From contig NC_045148.1 in the NCBI RefSeq assembly GCF_008831285.2, positions 22,067,002-22,131,001 on the forward strand: 64,000 bases of DNA, in the 5' to 3' direction. Below, one piece after another: positions 10,721 to 20,660 of this stretch; the stretch's first letter is position 1; each line of letters begins with the position of its first letter. This DNA is from Nymphaea colorata (taxonomy: Eukaryota; Streptophyta; Magnoliopsida; Nymphaeales; Nymphaeaceae). Under the pieces are notes generated by a model, which did not search any database, had not been told where the DNA came from, and was given only the letters and a program-made list of their open reading frames with translations. The position numbers and the translations under genes were made by a program.

Positions 10721-11005
10721 TTACCATTCGGCGATGCATCCATTAAGGAAGGGCTGTTCCAAGATGTACTTGAGAGGATTAAGCTTGGAGAGGATCTTGA
10801 CTTCACAAGCTACTAAATAATGTCTTAGCTTTTGACACATCCAAACCAATGTTAGACAAGGTTTTTCGATTGGAGAGTACTTCTTTTCGTACTGGACAAA
10901 AGTCTTGCTAATGTAATAGATTGCATGCTCGACGTGACTTCCTTCCTCATATTGTGCCAAAAAGCTGCCACATGCTGCCTCATTCACTGTGATGTAAAAT
11001 AGCAA
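10721..11005 (-). pseudogene. RT-associated RNase H domain
   Basis: This open stretch encodes about 95 residues. It begins YITVNEAACGSFLAQYEEG and continues with YYISKTFVQYEKKYSPIEK and ALVW-like LTLVWMCQKLRHYL. This is the standard order of the RNase H domain following gypsy RT (Y-V-S...A-G-L-Q...Y-S-K...E-Y-P-E-L). The role is to degrade the RNA strand during reverse transcription. Between this block and the RT palm (11204) the minus strand carries stops, and a stop separates it from the second RNase H-like domain. Confidence 0.85.
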
Positions 11006-11203
11006 TGGTCAACCCAACACCGGGGGTTTGAGAATTGGTGGATTTAAAAGGTATTTCTTGATCCATTCGAATGACTATTAGCATTCAAAACCCCATTCAA
11101 ACATGATGTCTTTCCTCATCAACTGGTTGAATGGTTTACCACTCATGGCTAAATGAGAAATAAATTGCCTGATGGACTGGGTTCGCCCTTGCAAACTTTG
11201 CAA

Positions 11204-12266
11204 CTACTTGATATTAGTAGGTGGTGGCATATCGACGATTGCTTTAGCTTTAGTAAGATCCATTTCGATCCCCTTCTTACTAACCATGAAACCCAAGAGC
11301 TTACCTGACTCAACCCCAAACACACATTTTTGAAGATTCAAGCGAAGCTTGTATTGTAAAAGCCTCTTGAATACTTGGGCAAGAGTTTCAATGTGATCTT
11401 GTCTCATCTTAGATTTAATCAATATATCATCGATATACGCATCCATGATTTCGTGCATTTGGTCATGGAAGATGACAGTCATGGCTTTGTTAAGTTGCTC
11501 CAGCATTCTTCAACCCAAACGGTATTACCGTGTAACAAAAAGTGCCCCAGGGTGTAGTAAAAGTGGTCTTAGGTTGATCTTTGACTGCTAATTTGATATG
11601 ATTATATCCCGAATATGCATTCATGAAAGAGAACATTGCATGGCCTGTAGTACTATCTACCAACAAATCAATGTTTGGAAGAGAATAATCATCCTTTGGT
11701 ATGGCTTTGTTCAAATCTCGAAAGTCGATACATAACCAGACTTTGCCATTTTTCTTAGGGACCACCACGATGTTCTCCAACCATTCGAGGTAATCGATGG
11801 CACAGATGAATTTTTCCTTTAGTAGGTCTTCTAAACATTCTTTTATAGGGCCTTCTAGTTGAGGATCAAGCTTCCGCAACTTTTGCTTAATTGGCTTGCA
11901 ATTAGGATTTAAAGGCAAATGATGTTCAACCAACTGGGGGTCTAAGCCTGGCATGTCTTCATAAGTCCAAGCAAAGGCTTCTTGGTTACTTATAAGAAAG
12001 TCCACCAATCTTTTCTTCTCATCCACTGACAAACTGGTGTCAATTTGAAGAATTTTAGGATCTTCATTGGTTCCAATATTAATTTCTTCAATTAGATCAC
12101 TCACCAAGGACGAGGGATGTTCTTGTATCTGAATCTGAATGAATTCTGGTAATTCTGACTCGGGTATTGCCATAGGTTCCATTTCACCGACTGCTTGTTC
12201 GATAAATGCTTTCTGGGGAGACTTCCAAGGAAAAAGAAGAAATTGAGACATGTTGAGTTCTGACAT
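11204..12266 (-). pseudogene. Gypsy reverse transcriptase, two overlapping frames
   Basis: The first part (11490-12266) encodes the polyprotein linker and RT fingers: AFAWTYEDMPGLDPQLVEHHL, VVVPKKNGKVWLCIDFRDLN, FMNAYSGYNHIKL and TTFTTPWGTFCYTVIPFGLK. After a frameshift near 11490-11506, the second part (11204-11506) gives LNKAMTVIFHDQMHEIMDAYIDD with the catalytic YIDD box, then LRLNLQKCVFGVESGKLLGF. Catalytic residues are present, but FMNA replaces the usual FLDAFSGY start, so the first Asp of the active site is changed to Asn. Together with the frameshift this indicates a dead copy. Order and motifs are diagnostic for Ty3-gypsy. Confidence 0.92.
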
Positions 12267-12521
12267 CCTGTAAAGAGGATAAAGAAAAGAATTGGACTAA
12301 ATTAAAATTGACAACAAAAGGTTACTTGCATTGCATAAAAAAAAGTTCATAGTTCATAGAAGGGGTCCTCTCATGAGACCAGACAAAAAGAAGTTTAAGA
12401 TTATAAAATTCATGCGAGGATTTGAAACAAATGTGAATACTATCAGCCCACAAGATCTTCTTCAAATTTCTTCATGATACCCCAGTCCACTAGTGTTCAT
12501 CTGAAAAGGGATACTAATCAG

Positions 12522-13340
12522 CTACAAGATGCCATCTTCATTTTTTTCGAGGCCAGTGAATGGATGATAGCCACCTTTGAGAAGCAACTGAAATCCCTTA
12601 GGATTTTTCGTGAAATGAACATACAAAGGATGCTTTTGGTAACTTGCATAATTGCTTGAAACAGTATAACTGCACTTGGATGGTTTGCCTATCTCCATGT
12701 TTTGCATCCATTCTTCCAAAGATTTGTTCTTCGTCATTCTTACACTGGGTACATCCAACGACTCAATCGGCCTAGGGAGCATTGGTTGTACTAACCTTTC
12801 AATCGGATGCTTAGCACATATGGCGATGACCGATGGGCCGGAATTCCATTTGAGGCACTGGTGAAGAGTGGATAGGATTCCTCGTACTTGGTGGATCCAA
12901 GGTCGTCCCAAAAACAAATTATAAGATGGTGCCATATCCACCACATGGAATACAATGTGATAGCTAGTATTTTCGATGGTCACATTCATATCGAGAGTAC
13001 TTTTGTTGTTCATGCCTTGGCCATCATATCCACAGATTTTGATATTATTAGAGCGATATTTGTCTTCACGAAACCTCAAAGTTTTGGCCGTGAGATTAAG
13101 ACAAATATTCAAGCCACTTCCTCCATCAATCAACACATGTGCCACAGTCATCCCGTTGATCTGAACGACAATGTAAAGATCATCTTCATGGTAATACCCC
13201 CATTTAGAGAGTTCATTTTTTGAAAAGGTAATCGACAAGCTCTTAGGAGCTTGAACCCAATCTCCCTCAATCATATGCTCTTTCAAGGGGAGAATCTCAT
13301 CCAAAACATGGATATTTGTCCAATGATTCATTGATGCCAC
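12522..13340 (-). pseudogene. Gypsy aspartic protease region
   Basis: This is an open stretch of about 272 residues. Around residues 55-85 it has VVQINGMTVAHVLIDGGSGLN. The usual catalytic triplet is DS/TG and here reads DGG, as in many Tat-type pol proteins that carry IDGGS. The downstream hydrophobic block YNLFLGRPWIHQVRGILSTLHQ is the conserved end of this protease type. The protein cleaves the gag-pol precursor. It lies between gag and RT, separated from RT by about 250 bp that include a stop and an AT-rich piece. It is the longest open block of the element. Confidence 0.88.
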
Positions 13341-13482
13341 CTTCTAGGATAAAAGTCTTCAGAATCATGGGAAGTTTCTTGGGTGAACTCTCTGTCCTGT
13401 CGTTCATCATAGCAATGAAATCCAAAGGTTTCTTATCTCGGTCTGCCTCCATGACTTGGTGCGAACTGCTTCCACTACAAGG

Positions 13483-14690
13483 TCAGATGTGCTCTTGTAG
13501 ATGATATGGGAGTGGAGTGCCTATGGTGATTGTGGCTACTGCCGCCTTCTCGTGATCAGGAAATGGATTCCTTAATATCTCAAGGGTACTATCATCACAA
13601 ATCTTGATATCCTTGTTGATGAAGTCTTGAACAATATTTTTTAGGACAAAACAATCCTCAGTGTCATGACCAAGGGTACGATGAAGCTTACACAATTTTT
13701 CTTTATTTTCTCCCATCATTTTCAGAGGCTCTGATACTTTTGGCAAGACGATAGTTCCCTTGGCAAGGAGGTATCCCAGGATCTTCTCACAGGACTGACT
13801 GAGAGGAGTGAATTTCCGGTCACAGCCCCAGCCTGGGTGCTTGTTTTTCCGTTCATCGTCGCCTTTGGGAAACTGCATGTTTGTTTTTGTGAGTGACTTC
13901 ATTATCCTACTTATAACTATTGCCATTCTCCTTTCTATTAGCATTGGCAATGAAGTGTGTAGACAACTGTGTTCTTCCTCCTTTCTTACCCTCTTCCTTG
14001 TACTTAGGAGCAATGATTCCATCAAAATCACCTTCCTCAATTCCTTCCTCTATTAAATTTGCTTGTTCAATCAATTCAACAAAGGTCTTGATTGGGGCAT
14101 TGCGGATGAGACTTTTCAAGGGCTCGGCAAGATTTTTCCTAATGAGTGACAATGCTTGTGTTTCAAAAATGGCTCCTTCATCTTGTTGCATTGAATTCTC
14201 CATTTTTGGATGAATTCTCAAGCATTTTCACCCTATTTGTGACAGAGACTACAAATAGTACTTAGGGTTTGAGCCATGGGAGCATTTTGTTCAAATCTTT
14301 TGACAAACATGTTATCAGTTTGTCAAATTCCTTCAGCTCGACTGGTTCACATTTTCTTTGTACCATTGGGCGGCGATGCCTTCAAGACTTCTTGGAAAAT
14401 GTCGGAACAAAGCTCTGTTATTTGTCCGAATTTTGTAGCAATCATTGAAAGGTTGAAAGATGAACGTGTGGGCAAGTGGTTCCATCATATCTGACGAACT
14501 CTTTGGACAAACCTTTCATGTCTTCATCCCCTTCAATGCCAAGATAGTAGTCCTCTCATGAGTATGAGTGTTTTTCTCATCACCTAAGCTCAAGATTGTT
14601 CATTTTTTTCTCCATTTCATAGAATCTGTGCTTAGTCAGACTTTCATCATCACTTGATTCGACCAATTCTGACATGGTCTTTTTCTTTTT
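13483..14690 (-). pseudogene. Gypsy gag with downstream CxxH-type motif
   Basis: Gag forms the retrotransposon particle. On the minus strand the decayed frame starts near 14690 with MSELVESSDDESL. It then has the gag landmark EFVRYDGTTCPHVHL (about 14460-14510) and RHFPKSLEGIAAQWYKE-like residues, followed by the open stretch 13907-14221 with RNAPIKTFVELIEQANLIEEG. In the next frame (13483-14040) come FTPLSQSCEKILGYLLAKG and CKLHRTLGHDTEDCFVLKNIV, a CxxH...H...C signature of Tat-type gag C-termini. Several stops and at least one frameshift interrupt it. It sits directly upstream of the protease. Confidence 0.85.
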
Positions 14691-14704
14691 GCCCTTGATC
14701 TCCT

Positions 14705-15052
14705 TTACTTTCTCTTCAAAACTCTCACTGTCTGAGCTACTGCAGGGATATAGTTCTCGGTCTTTTTGCCTTTCTTGGTAGGCTTTCTCTTCCTTTTGGG
14801 TTTCTTTTTTGAACTTCCAGTGGTGATAGGGCTAGGTGAGCTGCTTTCCACCATAATTTCTTTTCCTTTTTTGCTTTTCTTTGTTGTCTTTTTCTTTTTC
14901 AGAGAAAGCATTTTGGGTTTTTCTTCCTTACTAGTTGTTGAATTTGAACCCAAATAATCTTCATACTGATCTATCGGAGAAGACTTGTTGTTTTTGTTCT
15001 TCCTTTTCTGCTTGACAGCCTTTTCATTATCTGGTTTTGGAGTAACCATCAA
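14705..15052 (-). pseudogene. Lysine-rich segment between ORF1 and gag
   Basis: This 115-residue stretch is dominated by Lys and Ser (runs such as KKKKTTKKSKKGK and KKKPKRKRKP), with no globular domain. It resembles a disordered, nuclear-localisation-like tail. Its position between the mobile-domain-like ORF1 and gag suggests that it is the C-terminus of ORF1. Low-complexity composition alone could also explain the open frame. Confidence 0.45.
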
Positions 15053-15425
15053 GGCCTTTTACTCCTCTTGCTCCTTCATGAATCACTCAATGAACAAACA
15101 GAACATATGGTAACCTTCTGGCTCAATTGCTGGGAGGCCAAGTGTTTCTGGCCAGAGTTCAGAAGATGACGCCTCGTTTTGAGGAGCCTGTTTAGCTTGT
15201 GATCTGGTTTCAACCATCTTGTTGGCTTTCAAGTATTTACCTTATGACACAAGAGAAGGGGAGTTATTGGAGGGAAATGATGACAAAATAAATATTCATG
15301 TCACATTAAAAGTTTCAAAAGTTACATCCAAAGAAAACACTAACAAAGATGATGATGATTGAAGACGACCTAAGGAGTACAAAGTTGATGATATAAAAAA
15401 AAAATTAGGGAATGATGGATGGTGG

Positions 15426-16575
15426 TCAGTTAGGATCTGACCAATCGACATATTCATTCTTTACCACTGGGCTTGTGAACCAAGTGTATGAGATCTGTGT
15501 CTTCCACTCTTCTCGTGCTATTGCAAACAATGCCGCCCATTGAAGAGAACTGAGGTCAAATTTGAGGATTGCTCCATTTGGTGTACCCATAGAAACCATC
15601 TTATGCATGTGAGAGAGTTGTCTCAGACACCCATGAGGATGGTGAGTGTAATGATGTGGACTCTCACGACGATCACAATAGTACCAACTGATCTCATCTC
15701 AATCCAATCGTTTGATCAAATGGTGACATGGTTCTAAGGTTGTCAATGCTCCATCAGTGTTCTTGAATAGACTGGCTTTAGATCGTGTGTGCTTGAAAAA
15801 CCACAAATGCAAAGGATATGCGCATCCTTCTACAAAGTCAATATCTCCAATGGTGAAACGAGTGAGTCCTCGGTAAAGGAAGGCTAAGGCTGTCATTGCT
15901 ACTGACAAGTGTCGGGTCCCACTATGTCTCCATGCCCGAAAAAAGTTGGGCAATACAGACATCTAGGAGGTCACTTCCATTGGTGAAAAGGGTCACTCCC
16001 ACTATGCAAAGCATCATACAATGTTTGATTCTTCTTATGGCTTTTTGAGGTAAAGTGAAAGGTTCAACATAGGCTCCAAATTCTTCATAAAAAATTTTCA
16101 TGTTGAAGCTTTGATTTTCATGGTTTTCTACTAAAGGCCAAGTTTTTCTCCCAATAAAGTGAGCAATGAGGTCAATTGTGTTGACTTTGGTTAGGTTCAT
16201 AAGAAATTGTTTTTCCAATGGATCATTTGAGTCACAAGTTGGTGCAGGGAGGTCTAGTATTTTGGCAAATTCATCTAGTAATCTTGTCATTTCTCCCCAT
16301 GAAAACCAAAAAGAGGATGTCCTTGGGTTCCAACACTCGGTGAATGCATGTACCAAATTTCCATCAACTGACTGCATTCCTCCGACTACCACTGTCTCTA
16401 GCCCACATTCTTCAAAATAAGAAGGAAACATCTGAGAGAATGTGGGGTGCCAAGACCGATACTGTTCGGGAGCCAAAGGTTTAGACTCAAGAGAAATGTA
16501 AATAGACCATTCGGATTCTTCTCTGAAGAGGATATGATCATAAGGGAAGGTGAGACCATGTTGGAAAGAATACAT
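15426..16575 (-). pseudogene. ORF1 resembling the plant mobile domain (PMD), upstream of gag
   Basis: Three overlapping or adjacent open pieces (15922-16575, 15699-15962, 15426-15608) form one decayed reading frame upstream of gag. The first has AFTECWNPRTSSFWFSWGEM followed by TRLLDEFAKILDLPAP. This matches the 'W...T.TF.F..GEMTPTLEDV..LLGLP' start of the plant mobile domain (also called aminotransferase-like), known from MAIN/MAIL proteins and from several plant transposable elements. Then come LIAHFIGRKTW, the block ALAFLYRGLTRFTIGDIDFV and YPLHLWFFKH, also in PMD order. Extra upstream ORFs are known in Tat/Ogre elements. Function is not established. Two frameshifts and stops make this copy inactive. 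The family call rests on remembered motif order and needs a profile search. Confidence 0.6.
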
Positions 16576-17342
16576 CTAGAATGATGACTCTGAAGGGTAG
16601 AGATTAGATTAGAAAAAGATTGACTAGGTTGACAAAGACATATGAAGTAGAGGTCTAAAATAAGGTTGTAAAACATCACACAATGTTTAATGCACGTCCA
16701 TATGTCATATTTTTGTAGAAAAATGGGTATAGGGACCTAATTGAAATAATTTTGTGTCACGATAATCCAATGTCAAGTTATGCTTATATACTTTAGCTAA
16801 ATGGCTTAATACAAGCATATATTCTTCCTTAGGCAACTAAGACAGGGTTCATCAACTTCTTCTTGATCGTTCGTCGATATACCATAAATTACCACTCATG
16901 GTACTAACGAAGGTGCTTTCCTGCCCAATGTGTGGTCTAGTTGTAAGGCTTAGTCTTGTGCTACCACTTAAGACCAAGCCCGACAACATGATGACCGAGA
17001 CAAATAGGTTTGAGGAATTTTGAAATATGAGAAATCATGTACAATCAGTTGTATTTAATACAATGTTGCCTAAGATGATGATTAAAATAAATGGAAGAGC
17101 AAGCATTGTCTTCAAACAAATTTTAAATTGAGGAGGGTTGTATTTGATCCTATGTCTAGGTGAACATGATTGATCATCCTCAATTAGTATTATATACAAG
17201 GAAACAAATACAATCATCAAGAAATGTAATGAAATGCCAATGGGGTTAAGGCCAAAGTAGGGGACATGCTTTATCATCGGCAACATAGAAGGTGTTCAAG
17301 TTAGTGAAAAATGCATCAATCATAATCATAGCCAAATGATGA
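16576..17342 (-). other. Untranslated leader of the Tat-like element
   Basis: Between the PBS and ORF1 the minus strand has only short open frames with no recognisable domain. This is where a long 5' untranslated leader is expected. Nothing else is visible. Confidence 0.45.
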
Positions 17343-17363
17343 CGGGTCCCATCACGGTCGTCA
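17343..17363 (-). promoter_or_regulatory. Degenerate primer-binding site, tRNA-Arg-like
   Basis: Immediately inside the LTR end, the minus strand reads TGACGACCGTGATGGGACCC. It resembles the TGGCGACTC...TGGGGA type PBS used by many Tat elements (tRNA-Arg), with several mismatches. Its place two bases from the LTR terminus is the strongest support, and it fixes the orientation of the element. Confidence 0.55.
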
Positions 17364-17365
17364 TT

Positions 17366-17884
17366 TGTTTGCATCCTAAAATTTTCATTGGTTTTTGAGT
17401 GCTCTAGAAAAATAAGGTTATGTTTTGAAAGAGAAAAGAAAGGGGACACCCCATCGGTGCGAGGATCAACCGTTCCCGGTGCCTTTATCAGGGGTAATCA
17501 ACCCAAGGGCTACGTTTATCATTGATGTATTTCATTTTAACTTAAACATCTTTTTTATTCTATATGCGATGTAGAAAAAATATTGAAAGTTTGATGTTTC
17601 AAACTTTTGAAAAGACTCTTGAGGAGTTGCTTGAGAATGTGAAATATTTTGGAGAAAACTAAAATTGAAAAATATCATTTGGAAAGCTCGGGAAATCATT
17701 TTCAAGTCATTTTAGTGTTCTCTTAAGACTTTAAGTAGGTTTGAGATTTTGCTCTAATTTGGTTACCACCTAGTTAGAACTCCATCTCATCTTGCTTAAG
17801 TTCTTTGGACTGGTGTTTGTGATCATAAGTGATATTGAGTGAAGGTAAGGGCATGTATGCATTCATCCCATATGATTGGAAGAA
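17366..17884 (-). repeat. Truncated 5' LTR (U5-side 500 bp) of the Tat-like element
   Basis: The sequence aligns with 5957-6444, starting at the same TGTTTGCATCC terminus next to the PBS. It keeps only the PBS-side end. The promoter and the tandem-repeat part seen in the 3' LTR are missing, because the sequence turns into an inverted copy at about 17870. Confidence 0.8.
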
Positions 17885-17960
17885 TGTAAAACATTCCTAT
17901 CACAACATTCATCTAAAGTCATCTGGTAGGAATGAGTCATTTTTCTTTCATTCATCTTAG

Positions 17961-18467
17961 GATTGATGCATCCATGCATTCACTTCCACTCAATATCACA
18001 AATGAGTACAAACACATCTCTAAAAGAATTTAAGCAAGATGAGATGAAGCTCTAACTTGGTGGTAACCGAATTAGAGCAAAATTTCAAGCCTACTTAAAG
18101 TCTTAAGATAACACTAAAATGACTTCAAAGTGATTCCCAAGCTTTTCAAATGATATTTAAAAGATTTTCCAACTCTAGTTTTCATCAAAATGTTTCACAT
18201 TCTCAAGCAATTGTTCAAGAACCTTTTCAAAAGTTTGAAACATCAAACTTCCAATATTCTTCTACACCACATATAGAAAAGATGTTTAAGCCAAAATGAA
18301 ATGCGTCAATAATAAACATAGCCCTTGGATTGATTACACCCGGTAAAGGCGCCGAGAACAATTGATCCTCGTACCGACGAGCAAGTCCCTTTCTCTTTTA
18401 TTTTCAAATAAAAATCTCACTTTTCTGGAGCACTCTAAAAAAACAAAAAATTTTGGGGATGCAAACA
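17961..18467 (+). repeat. Inverted second copy of the LTR end
   Basis: This is the reverse complement of 17366-17869 with moderate divergence, and it ends GGATGCAAACA at 18467. Together they form an inverted repeat with arms of about 500 bp and a spacer of about 90 bp. No PBS-like sequence follows 18467, so it is an LTR fragment and not the start of another element. Confidence 0.85.
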
Positions 18468-18755
18468 TGTATGCATGAGTGAATTCTTGTTTCCAATGTT
18501 TCATTCTTTAACAGTTGCAATCAATTTATTTCTATAATTTCTCTCAACTTTTGATGATGGAAAATGCGACCGAAATTTATAAGACCCAAATCAAATGGGA
18601 GCGAGAAAAAGAGAGAGAGAGAGATAGAGAAGTCAACAAAATTCAAAAGATTCATATTTAGCAAAAAAATTAGTTACAATCTGTCACCGATTTTAAAAAC
18701 CACACACATTTCAGATAATAAAACCACAACATCTGCTAATTCTTAACTTTTGCTC
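18468..18755. other. AT-rich spacer
   Basis: Short GA-rich simple repeats occur near 18610-18630. I see no gene. Confidence 0.5.
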
Positions 18756-18960
18756 GAGATGGTCGAGTGCAGGACATCTGAAAATCCCCACCAAGCTTTG
18801 AGATGTAGGCGATCTGTTTCTTTGCATCCATGGGACATGTTCTTCCTGTTAGCCCTGGACATCTTCAATGCATTACTTGAGAGCACACGTCAGCTAATTT
18901 TTGAAGGCCGCCACAATCTTTCACCTCAAACGACTCCAATGCAGGCATGTTAGCGATAGT
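18756..18960 (-). pseudogene. Possible LRR fragment of an NLR gene
   Basis: On the minus strand a frame reads TIANMPALESFEVKDCGGLQ and KLADVCSQVM, then a stop. This has the shape of the last leucine-rich repeats of plant CNL proteins (MPxLESLxVxxCxxLxxLP). Two NLR remnants lie elsewhere in the window, which makes the call plausible. No NB-ARC part is nearby. The plus strand also has a 67-codon open frame here, which I regard as a shadow. Confidence 0.35.
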
Positions 18961-20200
18961 CTTCAGTCTATTAGATGCTATTCATAAATATGTGGCCACT
19001 CCCGACCTTTTAAATTAGTGATAAACAATATTTTAAACAAAATGTTGACCTCCTAATGTGTTTTTATGCTAATTTGATGTAAATCATGTTTTAGTTGAAG
19101 TTATTTTGTAAAGAAAAAGAAAGGATCTTTCTACACTCAAAATTTTGACGTTATAATAGGCATTTATTTTTTTATTAGTTAAAAATATTATTTTTGTCTT
19201 TGACGTTGCCAACTTGCCCACAAGAATTTAGTGGATGGTCAGTAAGCTTTTCCAAGCCTTCAACAATAAAATTCAAATTCCATGATAATTTTCTCACTAG
19301 AAAATAACTTCTCACTCAAAGCATGGTGTACAAAGTTGACATGTCCTTTTACATGATATTTGGCAACCTGCACCAAGGCTAGTTGGTTAAATCGGTATCA
19401 TAAAATCGTTTTTGGATCAAATCTGAAAGCTTATGATTCTGCGAATTGGTCGAATCCAATTGGAACTGAAAGGCTGTTATTCGATCAGATTAAATAAACG
19501 ATATATTCATAATATCAAAGTCTTTAATAAGAAAATCAGTATGGTATTTAAGAAGCAAATTTTAGATGATGATGATGATGGTAATAATTTAAAATATTCA
19601 AAATAGTAACCTAATAATGATACCGGAATAATAATATCTTAATAACAAAATAGAAAAATATTTTCAATTACTTATATATTCATATTATAGGGAAAGTTTT
19701 TTGCCCCATTTTTTGAAGATAAATAGTTTAAATAATTAAGTTTTAAATGTTAAACCAAAAATAATGGAAAAAACGTGATAATGCAAAAAAGTTATTTTGA
19801 AGTAAAAAAAGAAGAAAATGATTTTTTTCGCGGTTATATTATTTTTAACATTGTTATCATGGGGCTCTTTTTTTTTACAAAAAAAACAAGTTTTTTTGGT
19901 GACTATGACTGCAGTTAACCCCAAGTGTTTTCCCAACGTGGTGAACAGCTCACTGCTTGAAAAAGACCTGGAGGACTCCCCATTCCTTCCATGTCAAGGG
20001 TCTTGAACTATATTGGAATCTAAGTAGAGTAGTATACTTTTCAACTTGAATGTCACAATCTTACTTTTTCTAGTTCAGGAGAGCACCTAAAGAAATCAAA
20101 TAGGCAACAGCCGTTTGCCAAACAGCTAAGTTGAGGTCCTTGAGGCAATTTTACATCCCTTCATTGATGATACTCTCAACCACTTTTTCTTTATTTCTGA
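18961..20200. other. AT-rich unassigned DNA
   Basis: Apart from A/T homopolymers and a short GAT repeat (about 19567-19580), I see no gene or recognisable element. Confidence 0.5.
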
Positions 20201-20660
20201 CTTCCTTAAGGATATCAATGGATCGGATTCGAATCGGATATACCCTTATTCATATCTATTTTTCAGAAATTCAGATTCAAATACAAATAAAGAAAAGTCA
20301 CATCTATTTCATGATTTCATGATTTAAGTCTGACCGAATCTGATTTTTACATTCATATACATAATATTGAACCCAATCTGACTGATTTTTTGAAGAATAA
20401 GAGCATAGGATGTAGGATGTTTATTCAAAATTAAATCTGATTTGAATCCGAATCTGCACCCAATCCTAAATCAATCCGATCCGATTTCTTATTCAGATAT
20501 TAATTTTTTTCCATATCCATTTTCTTCCGACACATGTGCGGTAATTGTGCATTGCCATTGGTAGAGGGGACATGCAAAGTGATCGAACGATCTGGAATCG
20601 GATCAGATTTAGATTTTGTTGATTGGCCTCGAGAAATCTCACTTGATCAAAATTTAGTAT
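20200..20660. repeat. Repeat family C copy (GATCGGATTCGAATC-rich)
   Basis: The segment begins 'atggatcggattcgaat' and contains degenerate GAATCYGAT words and 'aagagcataggatgtaggat'. It aligns in the same order with 54335-54760. The family is unknown, and no coding potential is seen. Confidence 0.6.

Larger units (their letters stand above)
5957..17884 (-). mobile_element. Tat-like Ty3-gypsy LTR retrotransposon with extra ORF1 (defective)
   Basis: The element reads right to left: truncated 5' LTR (17366-17884), degenerate PBS, ORF1 resembling plant mobile domain, Lys-rich stretch, gag, protease, RT, RNase H, integrase, a repeat-containing 3' UTR and a long 3' LTR ending at 5957. The order PR-RT-RH-INT defines Ty3-gypsy. 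Three things point to the Tat (non-chromovirus) lineage: no chromodomain, the C-terminal integrase pattern KWAPNWEGPYVI, and a PBS resembling the tRNA-Arg type. Both LTR ends share the terminus TGTTTGCATCC (plus strand). Many stops and frameshifts, a damaged integrase triad and the truncated 5' LTR make it immobile. The right boundary of the 3' LTR is not precisely located. Target-site duplications could not be found because the 5' LTR outer end is lost. Confidence 0.85.
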
